The notes beneath the pieces are model-generated. The model saw only the letters and a list, made by a program, of their open reading frames with translations, ran no database searches and had not been told where the DNA came from. The translations under genes were made by a program, and so were the position numbers. A DNA stretch of 64,000 nucleotides. It comes from Bdellovibrionales bacterium (lineage in GTDB: Bacteria; Bdellovibrionota; Bdellovibrionia; Bdellovibrionales; Bdellovibrionaceae). The DNA lies in contig JAFEAQ010000011.1 in the NCBI GenBank assembly GCA_018266295.1, forward strand, positions 529,626 through 593,625, read 5' to 3'. Positions within the stretch are counted from its first letter, which is position 1. Every line of letters begins with the position of its first letter. This document shows, piece by piece, positions 1-7,910 of this stretch.

Positions 1-486
1 AGTCTTGATCGCACCCAGTTGCGAGTTCGGGCGGCCATACCATTCCAGGATTTTTTCCGAATGAGCGGGATTCTCACTGTCGCTGGCATACTCCCATTCG
101 TTCACGGTTAACAAACGTTTGCCCTTGAATTCGCAATACTTTCTTGCGGCAAACCACGAAACCGAAACCACTGGATGATTTTCTTTGTTCGCGGGGATCA
201 CTTCCGCGCCCGGCCAGCTCTGGAGATAATTCTCGGTCGCAAAAACCGTCGGCACCGCCGCCCTTTTCCATTCAGGATTTTTCTTTACAAACTCTAAGTA
301 GTCTTTATTGGTGACGGGAAATTTATCAATAAAAAAAGAACTTACCTGAGCAAGTTCCTTTTGATCTTTTTCTCTATAAAATAATTTATAAGCGCCGGCT
401 TTGACTTCCACCATGCCGACAGGGGGAGCCTTCGCCCCCGCCACACCTGCAAGCAAGAGAATAAAAAACAGCGCCGTTAGCTTCAT
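1..486 (-). CDS. SUMF1/formylglycine-generating-enzyme-like secreted protein (partial)
   Basis: The gene reads leftward and runs off the window edge, so only the N-terminal 162 codons are present. The first 18 residues form a signal peptide ending GVAGA. Around residues 100-140 the segment VSWFAARKYCEFKGKRLL followed by NEWEYAS is the hallmark of the FGE-sulfatase (SUMF1) fold. The start lies 3 bp after the nitrite reductase stop codon, so the two are almost certainly co-transcribed. SUMF1-fold proteins beside nirK are probably accessory factors, but a role in NirK or cytochrome maturation is inference. True formylglycine synthase activity cannot be judged because the C-terminal catalytic half lies outside the window. 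Confidence 0.8.
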   Translation of the reverse strand, partial: MKLTALFFILLLAGVAGAKAPPVGMVEVKAGAYKLFYREKDQKELAQVSSFFIDKFPVTNKDYLEFVKKNPEWKRAAVPTVFATENYLQSWPGAEVIPANKENHPVVSVSWFAARKYCEFKGKRLLTVNEWEYASDSENPAHSEKILEWYGRPNSQLGAIKT

Positions 487-489
487 AAA

Positions 490-1908
490 CTATTTTCCGC
501 GAAGGGCTTTAACTTCTTTCATATTCACAAGATCCCCTTTGTTGCCCCATGAGTTACGCACATAAGTCAGAACATTGGCAACATCGTCGTCACTCAAGCC
601 CAACGCCGGCATCACACCATTATAAGTTTGACCGTTCACAGTCACATTTCCAGTGAGACCGTTCAACACCACCCCGATGGCTCGCTTTTTATCTTTCATC
701 AAGAAATCAGATTTCGCCAGTGGCGGGAAGGCATTTGGAATTCCCTCGCCTTGCAGCTGATGGCAGGCCGCGCAGTTTTGTGTGAAGACGGCCTTACCGG
801 CGTCCATACGTTGCGCAAAAGTTTTCTCTGTGATTTCTTCTTTTTTCTCAGACACCGGGATTTCTTGGATCGCGCCACCTTCCGGCAGATAGATTCCGTC
901 TTCAGTTTTACCACTGTAAATGGTTGCATCTTTATCGCCTTCGACTTTCAGCATTCCCAATGCGCCTTTGTTAAAGGCCCGGAAGATCGAGTGATCGACC
1001 AGAATATAAGTCGCTGGAATCTGAGTTTTGAATTCAACAATCGAAGAGCCGCCCGCCGGGATCAAAGTCGTCTGGACGTTTTTTTGATTCGGAATGACGC
1101 CGCCTTCGGTGTAAACCTGATCAAAAATCTCACCAATGATGTGAAATGAAGAGACTAAACTCGGTCCACCGTTGCCGACGAACATACGAATAGAATCACC
1201 CGCTTTTGCCTTTAAGGCATTGTCGTTAGTAATGGCACCGACGGAACCATTAAACACCACATAGTCCGGCTGTTCTTTCACGGCTTTATTCATATCAAAT
1301 GGTTGCAGGCCGCGTGCACCGTATTTGCCTTTCGTGTAGAACTCACTCTGAAGAATGTAGAACTCTTTGTCCACCGGTGGCAGGCCCTTTTCAGGCTCCA
1401 CAAAAATCAGACCATACATTCCGTTGGCAATATGCATCCCCACCGGAGCTGTTGCACAATGATAGATGTAAAGGCCCGGGTTGAGAGCACGGAAAGAAAA
1501 TGTCGAGCTATGCCCAGGAGCCGTGAAGGAGCCTTCGGCTCCGCCACCTTGGCCAGTCACCGCGTGAAGGTCAATATTGTGTGGCATTTTGCTGCTAGGA
1601 TGATTGGCCAAAGTAAAGTCGACATAGTCCCCTTCACGAATACGAATGAAAGGTCCCGGAACAGAGCCGCCGAAAGTCCAAAAAGTATATTCAACTCCGT
1701 CGGCCAGCCTTTTAACAACTTCTTTAGTTTCAAGATGAATTTTCACACGCGCCGGTTTTTTTCTTGTGATGGGCGGAGGAACTTCCGGAGCATGGGTCAG
1801 GGTCGCCTTCTCCACAGGTAGAGAATTAATATCGATCTTTTCCGCACTCCAGGCAGTTTCCAGCGCCAGGATGACAGCAACCGACGAGACAAGTTTCAGG
1901 GTTTTCAT
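490..1908 (-). CDS. nirK: Copper-containing nitrite reductase fused to cytochrome c
   Basis: Periplasmic enzyme reducing nitrite to nitric oxide in denitrification. Residues 1-22 are a signal peptide. Two cupredoxin domains span about 50-325. Type 1 copper ligands are H110, C151, H159 and M164; type 2 ligands are H115, H150 and H306; the catalytic pair is D113 and H256. A C-terminal cytochrome c domain (about 365-472) carries CAACH at 379-383 and a likely axial Met at M433 (GVMPALG). The 472-aa length fits the NirK-cytochrome c fusion class, in which the haem domain delivers electrons to the type 1 copper. A GGAGG site precedes the ATG. A perfect FNR-type box is centred 54 bp upstream of the start. 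No nitric oxide reductase is visible in the window. Confidence 0.95.
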   Translation of the reverse strand: MKTLKLVSSVAVILALETAWSAEKIDINSLPVEKATLTHAPEVPPPITRKKPARVKIHLETKEVVKRLADGVEYTFWTFGGSVPGPFIRIREGDYVDFTLANHPSSKMPHNIDLHAVTGQGGGAEGSFTAPGHSSTFSFRALNPGLYIYHCATAPVGMHIANGMYGLIFVEPEKGLPPVDKEFYILQSEFYTKGKYGARGLQPFDMNKAVKEQPDYVVFNGSVGAITNDNALKAKAGDSIRMFVGNGGPSLVSSFHIIGEIFDQVYTEGGVIPNQKNVQTTLIPAGGSSIVEFKTQIPATYILVDHSIFRAFNKGALGMLKVEGDKDATIYSGKTEDGIYLPEGGAIQEIPVSEKKEEITEKTFAQRMDAGKAVFTQNCAACHQLQGEGIPNAFPPLAKSDFLMKDKKRAIGVVLNGLTGNVTVNGQTYNGVMPALGLSDDDVANVLTYVRNSWGNKGDLVNMKEVKALRGK

Positions 1909-1955
1909 TTGAGCCTCCGATGACTATAGATTAATATAGTATGTGTAAGAGCAAA

Positions 1956-1969
1956 TTGATTTGAATCAA
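1956..1969. promoter_or_regulatory. FNR/DNR-type operator between nirK and regulator
   Basis: TTGATTTGAATCAA is a perfect match to the FNR consensus TTGAT-N4-ATCAA. Its centre is 54 bp from the nirK ATG and 52 bp from the GTG of the divergent Crp/Fnr gene. This is suitable for class II activation of both promoters, with transcription starts shortly before each gene. The binding protein is probably one of the two Crp/Fnr proteins encoded nearby (inference). Confidence 0.85.
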
Positions 1970-2014
1970 ATTGTTTAAATTAAACTCCATCTGGACTGCC
2001 TGAGGAGAGAGCTT

Positions 2015-2689
2015 GTGACAAAAAGTCCCAACCCCGCCCTTTTTAAAACCCGCCCTACGGATCATTGTCCTATTTGCTCGTCTCAAGAAGAGACAGTGAC
2101 AGACCAGATCCTGAAAGCTATTCAGCATAAGACCTATCCCAAAGGAACGATTGTTTTCAGCCAGGAGCAAGCCAGCAGCGGGCTTTTCCTGATCTACAAG
2201 GGCACTGTCAAAGTGTCGCGCATTTCGCCCGCGGGAAAAGAAATTATCATCGAGATCTTGGGCTCCGGAAAAACCCTTGGCGAAAGCAGCCTCTTCGGCC
2301 AAGGCCAACACTCCGATACGGCCGTCACTGCTGAGAATGCAGAGCTGTTTCTTATTCCGAAAGATGATTTCAAAAAACTTCTGGCGGATCATCCTCAACT
2401 TTATCAAAACGTTCTCCACAGCCTGGTTCAATGGATGGATAAGCTCAATGCGGTGATCGAAAATATCAACATTTCGTCCGCCAAGGACCGAGTCTATGCC
2501 TACCTTATGAAAATACAAAAAGAACAACAGCGAACCCTGATCCATCTCACAGGTAAAAAACACGAGGTCGCTTTGATGTTGGGACTTCGTCCTGAAACCT
2601 TTTCGCGCACCCTGGCGGAACTTGAAACTGAAGGCCTGATTAAAATGAATCACAAGCAGATTCAGATTTTGATTAACAAAGAAACTTAG
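2015..2689 (+). CDS. Crp/Fnr family transcriptional regulator (divergent from nirK)
   Basis: A 224-aa protein starting at GTG behind the ribosome site GAGGAGAG. The N-terminus contains HCPICSS, a pair of cysteines but not the full four-Cys set of an iron-sulfur FNR. The cyclic-nucleotide-type beta roll spans about 35-125 (YPKGTIVFSQEQ, GLFLIYKGTVKVSRI, GKTLGESSLFG). A long dimer helix follows, then a winged helix-turn-helix at about 180-215 (VALMLGLRPETFSRTLAELE). It is divergent from nirK and shares the FNR box, so it is likely a regulator of nitrite/NO or low-oxygen response. Whether it senses NO through haem (DNR-like) or oxygen cannot be told from sequence. Confidence 0.85.
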   Translation: MTKSPNPALFKTRPTDHCPICSSQEETVTDQILKAIQHKTYPKGTIVFSQEQASSGLFLIYKGTVKVSRISPAGKEIIIEILGSGKTLGESSLFGQGQHSDTAVTAENAELFLIPKDDFKKLLADHPQLYQNVLHSLVQWMDKLNAVIENINISSAKDRVYAYLMKIQKEQQRTLIHLTGKKHEVALMLGLRPETFSRTLAELETEGLIKMNHKQIQILINKET

Positions 2690-2790
2690 ACCTAAAAATC
2701 AATTACTAGTGAGATAGATCAGGGATGGATACAATCCCTAGTGTGTTTCTTACATGAGTGGGTATCGTCAGAATAACGAAGGCGGTTCCC

Positions 2791-3261
2791 ATGAAGATCT
2801 ACAAGTTCGATATTCTCTTCCAGGAAGTTCCCGGTCACATGAGTCTGGCTTTTTACGTATGTGGCTGTCCGCTCCGCTGCCAGGGCTGTCATTCTCCGGA
2901 ACTCTGGTTTGAGCACAACGGCTTTACTCTGACTGAATCTCTCTTCAGATCTCTTCTCGATAAATACGCCGGCAAAATCAGCTGCGTACTTTTTCTTGGC
3001 GGTGAATGGTGCCCTCAGGAACTCATCCTATTTTTACGCCTCGTGGAAGATAGAAATCTAATGACTGCTCTTTATACAGGTCATTAAGACGTCTCTGAAA
3101 ATATAAAGTCACATCTTCATTTTCTAAAATGTGGCCGGTGGATCGCCGCGCTTGGCGGCCTTTCATCTCCGACGACTAATCAGATTTTCTGGGATGTAAA
3201 AAATAAAATTAAACTCAATCACTTGTTCCAACAAGCTGCACAACCAAAGGAGACCCCATGA
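2791..3261 (+). pseudogene. nrdG: Class III ribonucleotide reductase activase with in-frame TAA
   Basis: Radical SAM activase that installs the glycyl radical on NrdD. From the ATG at 2791 the N-terminal part carries the CX3CX2C iron-sulfur motif at C26, C30 and C33 (CPLRCQGC). Codon 99 (3085-3087) is TAA, yet the same frame continues for 57 codons with GRWIAALGGLSSPTTNQ, the conserved C-terminus I associate with TIGR02826-type NrdG. It ends at TGA 3259-3261, overlapping the nrdD ATG at 3258 as ATGA. Total length of 156 codons matches the family. A single GAA-to-TAA change would explain it. It may be a recent pseudogene, a sequencing error or a readthrough gene; the truncated 98-aa product keeps the cluster motif. 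A GTG at 2758 is an alternative upstream start. Confidence 0.8.
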
Positions 3262-5168
3262 TGGTTCGACTCTCTGCTGAACAGATTCAGCAAAAAATGG
3301 ATTTTATAAACAGCTATCTTCATGCCGCTAATGCGGCGGATGGCTCTCGGCTCGATGCGAATGCCAATGTCACACATAAGAACGTGGCGACTCTCGAGGC
3401 TGAGATCAATAAGGATATCAATATTCAAGTCAATCGCGCGCTCGTAGCCGATAAAATCGCACGGCTTTTTGGCGCGGAGCTCAGCAAGGAATATCTGCGC
3501 CAGATCGAAGAACACGAAATCTATGTGCATGATGAAACGTCTTTGAAACCTTACTGCGCTTCGATTTCAATGTATCCGCTGTTGCTCGAAGGCCTTAAAG
3601 GCCTTGGCGGCGAATCCGCGGCGCCAAGGCATCTTGAAAGTTTCTGCGGCTGTTTTGTGAATTTGGTCTTTGCTATTTCCTCGCAATTTGCCGGCGCTGT
3701 AGCGACGGTGGAGTGGATCATGTACTTTGACCACTTCGCTCGCAAAGATTACGGCGATAACTACTTGGAAACCCACTCGCAACTGATCAACAATCATCTG
3801 CAGCACGTAGTTTACGCCCTCAATCAACCTGCAGCGGCCCGTGGCTATCAATCAGTGTTTTGGAATATCTCCGTCTATGACGAGTCCTATTTCAAATCCC
3901 TCTTCGGCGATTTTGTTTTTCCCACCGGAGAAAAACCCGTTTGGACCAGTGTTCAGAAACTCCAAAAACATTTTATGTCCTGGTTCAACGAGGAAAGAAA
4001 AAAAGCTCTCCTGACCTTCCCCGTGGTGACGGCGGCGATGTTAATTAAGAACGGGAGCCCAAAGGACACCGACTTCGCAAGAATGTGCGCTCAAGAGCTC
4101 AGCCAGGGAAACAGCTTCTTTATGTACATGAGCCCTTCGGCCGACAGCCTGGCCAGCTGTTGCCGGCTGCGTAACGAAATTTCCGACAATACCTTTAGTT
4201 ACTCCCTTGGGGCCGGAGGTGTTGCGACGGGGTCTATCAATGTCATCACGATCAATATGAATCGTTTGGTACAAAAGAAAATCGACCTCTTGGCCACCGT
4301 TGAAAAAGTGCAAAAATACCAGGTGGCCTATCGCCATTTAATGCAAGAGTATTTCGATGCCGGCCTCCTGACAGCCTATCGCGCGGGCTTTATCTCTTTA
4401 GAAAAACAATTTCTCACAATAGGCATCAATGGTATGGCTGAGGCCGCGGAATCCCAGGGACTTTGCGTTGGTAACAACCAGCCTTATAAAGACTTCGTGC
4501 GCGAAAAGCTGAAAGTCATTTATGAAGCCAATAAAAAGGCGAAGAAAAATTTCCAATTTATGTTCAACACCGAGTTCGTACCGGCGGAAAACCTGGGAGT
4601 AAAAAACGCTCAATGGGACCGACGCGATGGACTGAAGGTCCCCAGAGACTGCTATAATTCATACTTCTATATTGTCGAAGACGACTCGGTCAACGCTCTC
4701 GACAAAATGGATCTACACGGACACGAGATGATGCAATACCTTGATGGTGGTTCGGCCCTGCATTTGAATCTGGAAGAAAAACTGACCGCCGAAGGTTTTC
4801 AGAAACTCATTAATGCCGCTGCCCTCTCTGGCTGTAATTATTGGTGTGTGAATATCAAAATCACAATCTGCAACAAGTGCGACCATCTTGACAAACGCAC
4901 GTTGTATGCCTGCCCTCAGTGCGGCAGTGAGGATGTGGACCATGCCACTCGCGTGATTGGCTACCTGAAGCGGATCTCCAACTTTAGCGCCGCCCGCCGC
5001 AAAGAAGCCGCGCGCAGATTCTATCACGTTACGGCATCGGCTTCAGACGCAAAATCTTCGGTAGAAATACGCCACCCCATACGAGCAGCCCTAGAATCCA
5101 TGCATACGATGCATAGATCAGATGCGACTGGTAAATATGCGGAGCAAACCCCGCCGATAAGCGTGTAA
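3258..5168 (+). CDS. nrdD: Anaerobic (class III) ribonucleoside-triphosphate reductase
   Basis: Glycyl-radical enzyme making deoxyribonucleotides without oxygen. The 636-aa protein lacks the N-terminal ATP-cone of the E. coli enzyme and resembles the short form recalled as TIGR02827. The zinc site is C538-X2-C541 and C552-X2-C555. It is followed by RVIGYL, in which G568 is the likely radical glycine. The start overlaps the nrdG frame by an ATGA, implying translational coupling. The last 45 or so residues, after RRFYHV, look unlike NrdD and read antisense through the end of nnrS. The tail-to-tail overlap is 140 bp, so a lost stop codon or a small frameshift near 5025 is possible. A family of aerobic or facultative hosts would use it under anoxia, in step with nirK. 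Confidence 0.92.
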   Translation: MMVRLSAEQIQQKMDFINSYLHAANAADGSRLDANANVTHKNVATLEAEINKDINIQVNRALVADKIARLFGAELSKEYLRQIEEHEIYVHDETSLKPYCASISMYPLLLEGLKGLGGESAAPRHLESFCGCFVNLVFAISSQFAGAVATVEWIMYFDHFARKDYGDNYLETHSQLINNHLQHVVYALNQPAAARGYQSVFWNISVYDESYFKSLFGDFVFPTGEKPVWTSVQKLQKHFMSWFNEERKKALLTFPVVTAAMLIKNGSPKDTDFARMCAQELSQGNSFFMYMSPSADSLASCCRLRNEISDNTFSYSLGAGGVATGSINVITINMNRLVQKKIDLLATVEKVQKYQVAYRHLMQEYFDAGLLTAYRAGFISLEKQFLTIGINGMAEAAESQGLCVGNNQPYKDFVREKLKVIYEANKKAKKNFQFMFNTEFVPAENLGVKNAQWDRRDGLKVPRDCYNSYFYIVEDDSVNALDKMDLHGHEMMQYLDGGSALHLNLEEKLTAEGFQKLINAAALSGCNYWCVNIKITICNKCDHLDKRTLYACPQCGSEDVDHATRVIGYLKRISNFSAARRKEAARRFYHVTASASDAKSSVEIRHPIRAALESMHTMHRSDATGKYAEQTPPISV

Positions 5169-6168
5169 GACCCGCAAGGATCACGAGAAGAGCTCCGAAG
5201 AGCAATGCTTTGGAGTTCTTCTCGAGATTCATATCATGCTTGCCATGAGATAGGCACACTCGAGTCGCGATCATCAAAGTCATCAACGCAAGTCCTGAAA
5301 TAAAAATCACATGCAGCAAATGAATGCGATAGTCCGGAAACAAAGCAACTCCCCATTGGCCGAGAATTAAAAACCACGCTGAGACCCACAGCCAGAAAGC
5401 TTGACGGTCTTTCCGTTTCGGCAGCTTATATAGGTACCAGAAATTAAATCCGATCACGGAATACACAATCGCGCGCAAAACATTGGCCGCCTGAGAATTA
5501 TAAAATACTTCCAGTATATAAGTCGCAAAATAGACCACGGCTAAAGCCACAAATACTTTCAGCTTCGGCGGCAAGCGTCCCTCCAAGGGCATCGGTGCCC
5601 ACCCCAGCAGAGCCGGAATCAGGCGGCTGCCAACCCCCATCACCAACGAAAGAATATAAGCCTGAAGAAAGAACAACCGGCCGAGAGTAAAAAGACTCCC
5701 GGGAACATTCATGAATTCCGCACACAATAGGATTCCATTTCCGATGAGGCCCGAAAGCAAGCCAAACCCGACGAATACGAATGCATCCGGAGGATTTGCC
5801 TTACGGGCTAAAAAGCGGCGGCACAAGAACTGTATCAAAAACAAAAACAGCAAAAAATCGACGCTATAGAAAAAAATCTTCCCTGCGGCAACAGAGCTCA
5901 CAAGAAGCAACGCTATCAATCCCTGAGCGATAATATGTTCCCAGGATTGCGGCCCAAAGGATTCGGTAAAACGCGGGGCTGCCGTCATCAAAAATCCGCA
6001 CACAAAACAGAGAAGAAAGCCTCCCATCATGACTTCCGGATGAAACAGGCCGGGATAAACACTCCATTGGTGCGGAAATAAAATCCAGAGCAAAACGCCC
6101 CAAATTCCCAGTATCCAGCCGGCCGGAAAAAAGTACCTATAACCGTCAAGTTGCGCTGATGCACTCAT
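5029..6168 (-). CDS. nnrS: NnrS family membrane protein
   Basis: A 379-aa integral membrane protein with about 12 hydrophobic helices. Near the N-terminus, LFHPEVMMGGFLLCFVCGF followed by TAAPRFT matches the NnrS signature (His-rich haem/copper region, then a GF...PRF segment). NnrS proteins relieve nitrosative stress during denitrification, and the known examples are under NO-responsive control. A GAGG ribosome site precedes the ATG. An FNR-like box is centred 56 bp upstream. It converges on and overlaps the 3' end of nrdD. Confidence 0.85.
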   Translation of the reverse strand: MSASAQLDGYRYFFPAGWILGIWGVLLWILFPHQWSVYPGLFHPEVMMGGFLLCFVCGFLMTAAPRFTESFGPQSWEHIIAQGLIALLLVSSVAAGKIFFYSVDFLLFLFLIQFLCRRFLARKANPPDAFVFVGFGLLSGLIGNGILLCAEFMNVPGSLFTLGRLFFLQAYILSLVMGVGSRLIPALLGWAPMPLEGRLPPKLKVFVALAVVYFATYILEVFYNSQAANVLRAIVYSVIGFNFWYLYKLPKRKDRQAFWLWVSAWFLILGQWGVALFPDYRIHLLHVIFISGLALMTLMIATRVCLSHGKHDMNLEKNSKALLFGALLVILAGLTRLSAGFAPHIYQSHLIYASYAWILGLLVWGGVFLPKILRLKPMP

Positions 6169-6217
6169 AAGAACCTCACTTCAAAACCAACGTATTAAAC
6201 GAGTGCAGGAGCCGTCC

Positions 6218-6231
6218 ATGATCCAGGTCAA
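6218..6231. promoter_or_regulatory. FNR/DNR-like box upstream of nnrS
   Basis: ATGATCCAGGTCAA; read on the minus strand it is TTGACCTGGATCAT, two mismatches from TTGAT-N4-ATCAA. Its centre is about 56 bp from the nnrS start codon, the same geometry as the nirK box. Confidence 0.65.
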
Positions 6232-6263
6232 TAAAAGACTCAATGATAAAAGAATGGCAAAAT

Positions 6264-6277
6264 ATGATCTGGATCAT
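6264..6277. promoter_or_regulatory. FNR/DNR-like box upstream of second Crp/Fnr gene
   Basis: ATGATCTGGATCAT is a perfect palindrome with two mismatches from the FNR consensus. Its centre is about 53 bp upstream of the ATG at 6324. This spacing also argues against a start at 6243, which would place the box inside the coding region. Confidence 0.65.
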
Positions 6278-6323
6278 GTTTTCTGAATCCCTGTTCAGGC
6301 ATTCTATCGATAAGGAGACCAAA

Positions 6324-7070
6324 ATGCCTGACCATTCGATCCTACGCAAACTACAAAGTTTCGATTGTTTTCAGAAGCTTTCCCCATTGGAGCTTGCCAC
6401 CATTGCCTCCCATACTGAGCTGATGCACGTCAATCACGGCCGGACTTTGTTTAAGGAAGGGACGGCGATTGACGCTGTTTATCTTATTTTGTATGGGTCC
6501 TTTAAAATTCAGCAAAAGACCCGCAGTGAAGAAGCCGTGGTTTTTTATTTTTTAAGTCGCGGAGATTTTCTCGGAATCGCCATGGCGGGCCTTAGCAACG
6601 CCCTTTATCCGGCTTCAGCCCTCGCCAATGAAGAGAGTGCGGTTCTTAAACTGCCGTTAAGATTTTACAACGACAGATTTTTGCAACATCCTTCCCTGAG
6701 AGAAATCGTTAGCCGGCAAATTTCAGATCGTTTTTTTGAGTTTCAAAATGACCGTTGCATGACAAAAGCGCTGACACCCCAAAAACTGGCGGATCTTCTG
6801 CTTCGTACTTTGGACCGACAGCCGAAAGAGCACGGCCATCGCATCCATATCCCCCTCACGCGACACGATATGGCCCGGAAAATCGGCTCGCAGGCCGAGA
6901 CGGTCATCCGCTTTATCAGTGAATGGACGAAGAATGGTTGGATCCGCACAGAAAACAAACATATTGAAATTATCAACCGCGCCAAGCTCGAGGAGGTCCT
7001 CAATGAAAAGTGTTCTCGCAGATCTTCGCGAACAACATCAATTTATTCTGCAGCGACTCGACGATCCTGA
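6324..7070 (+). CDS. Crp/Fnr family transcriptional regulator (second)
   Basis: A 248-aa protein from the ATG at 6324, which follows AAGGAG with good spacing. An upstream in-frame ATG at 6243 is rejected because it would include the FNR-like box. The effector domain covers about 15-125 (TLFKEGTAIDAVYLILYGSFKI, split by the beta roll) and lacks FNR cysteines. The winged HTH is at about 180-215 (HDMARKIGSQAETVIRFISEW). The C-terminus beyond EEVLNEK is Ser/Arg-rich and overlaps the next gene by 68 bp in another frame. This regulator is likely autoregulated and may control nnrS, the hemerythrin gene and the DUF2249 gene (inference). Confidence 0.82.
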   Translation: MPDHSILRKLQSFDCFQKLSPLELATIASHTELMHVNHGRTLFKEGTAIDAVYLILYGSFKIQQKTRSEEAVVFYFLSRGDFLGIAMAGLSNALYPASALANEESAVLKLPLRFYNDRFLQHPSLREIVSRQISDRFFEFQNDRCMTKALTPQKLADLLLRTLDRQPKEHGHRIHIPLTRHDMARKIGSQAETVIRFISEWTKNGWIRTENKHIEIINRAKLEEVLNEKCSRRSSRTTSIYSAATRRS

Positions 7071-7518
7071 CAACTTAGTTGGACTGATTCAGTTTATAGA
7101 AGAGATCCATCATCCTTTGGAAGAAAGCGCTCTTTTCCCACTGATCAGTCAAGCTCCCTGGATCTGTCAGGGCGGCCCTCGGTGCTCTTTGCACATGGGG
7201 ATCAGGCTGGAACAAGATCCGCTAGGAAAGATTGAGAAACATCTCTTAGACTATTCACGAAAATCAGGATGGATACCGACGCCATTTGTGAGCCCACGCT
7301 GGCTTACGCCGCAAAATCCTCTGAGCGTGCCAATGGAAGAACACGCTGTCAGTCATCGCCTCTCTGAAGCCCTCAAGGAGCTTTGTAAAGACCGTGAAGC
7401 TTCTCTCGCCCGTGAATTCTTTCCGGTTCTGTATAACGATTTTTGCGAACTGATGAAAATGCACATCGACAAAGAGGACCATTGCCTCTTTGTCATGTGT
7501 GAAATGAATCTGAAATAA
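7003..7518 (+). CDS. Hemerythrin-like (HHE) domain protein
   Basis: 171 aa from the ATG at 7003, behind a strong AGGAGG at 6991-6996. The HHE cation-binding pattern appears as EIHHPLEESALFPLI (about 30-45), EEHAVSHRLSEAL (about 112-124) and HIDKEDHCLF near the C-terminus. These would supply the His and Glu/Asp ligands of a diiron site. Such proteins sense or bind oxygen or NO, or repair iron centres. Its location in an FNR/NO-type cluster and coupling to a Crp/Fnr gene favour a nitrosative-stress role (inference). Its start lies inside the regulator's reading frame. Confidence 0.8.
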   Translation: MKSVLADLREQHQFILQRLDDPDNLVGLIQFIEEIHHPLEESALFPLISQAPWICQGGPRCSLHMGIRLEQDPLGKIEKHLLDYSRKSGWIPTPFVSPRWLTPQNPLSVPMEEHAVSHRLSEALKELCKDREASLAREFFPVLYNDFCELMKMHIDKEDHCLFVMCEMNLK

Positions 7519-7525
7519 ATGTCGC

Positions 7526-7786
7526 TTAAGATCCGCAGAAACCGCAGCAGCCTTCTTTCGCCTTTTTGGTAAGGCGCAGACGCCAGGTTTTCGGGCCCTG
7601 CTCCAAATATTCAAAAGCGAACTGCTCTGGGCGGACTTCCTGAAACTGTCTTAAGAGAGGAATGGGATCGTGATTATTAACGATCACCAAACTGTCGCCG
7701 CCCTCTAAATTATCAAAACTTTGGAAAATAAAACCATGACGCTCCCGAGGTGGGATGGTTTGTGCTTCGATGATAAATTCTTTCAT
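7526..7786 (-). CDS. DUF2249 domain protein
   Basis: An 86-aa protein with the DUF2249 signature IPPRERHGFIFQSFDNL, then LVIVNNHDPIPLLRQF. DUF2249 proteins commonly sit with denitrification and hemerythrin genes; their biochemical role is unknown. The C-terminus is unusual: it ends KEGCCGFCGS, three cysteines that could bind a metal or form a redox pair. A perfect FNR box lies 56 bp upstream of the ATG. It converges on the hemerythrin gene with 7 bp between stops. Confidence 0.85.
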   Translation of the reverse strand: MKEFIIEAQTIPPRERHGFIFQSFDNLEGGDSLVIVNNHDPIPLLRQFQEVRPEQFAFEYLEQGPKTWRLRLTKKAKEGCCGFCGS

Positions 7787-7841
7787 TTGAGACTCCTCTG
7801 GTAACTTTTAAAAAGCATACAGGGCACCTCAAGAATCTTCC

Positions 7842-7855
7842 TTGATCAGAATCAA
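7842..7855. promoter_or_regulatory. FNR/DNR-type operator upstream of DUF2249 gene
   Basis: TTGATCAGAATCAA is an exact TTGAT-N4-ATCAA match, centred 62 bp upstream of the DUF2249 start codon at 7786. Confidence 0.85.
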
Positions 7856-7910
7856 TTTCTTGAACTTTACGACCGAGGAGAACCGTGGCCCTCCTCGACG
7901 CTTCTAAAAA

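Noticed and set aside
628..1821. Open frames on the plus strand opposite nirK
   Set aside because: They lack ribosome sites and domains; the nirK frame has all copper and haem ligands, so these are antisense shadows.
3085..3087. Recoded stop as selenocysteine or pyrrolysine in nrdG
   Set aside because: The codon is TAA; known recoding uses TGA or TAG, so this explanation is unlikely.
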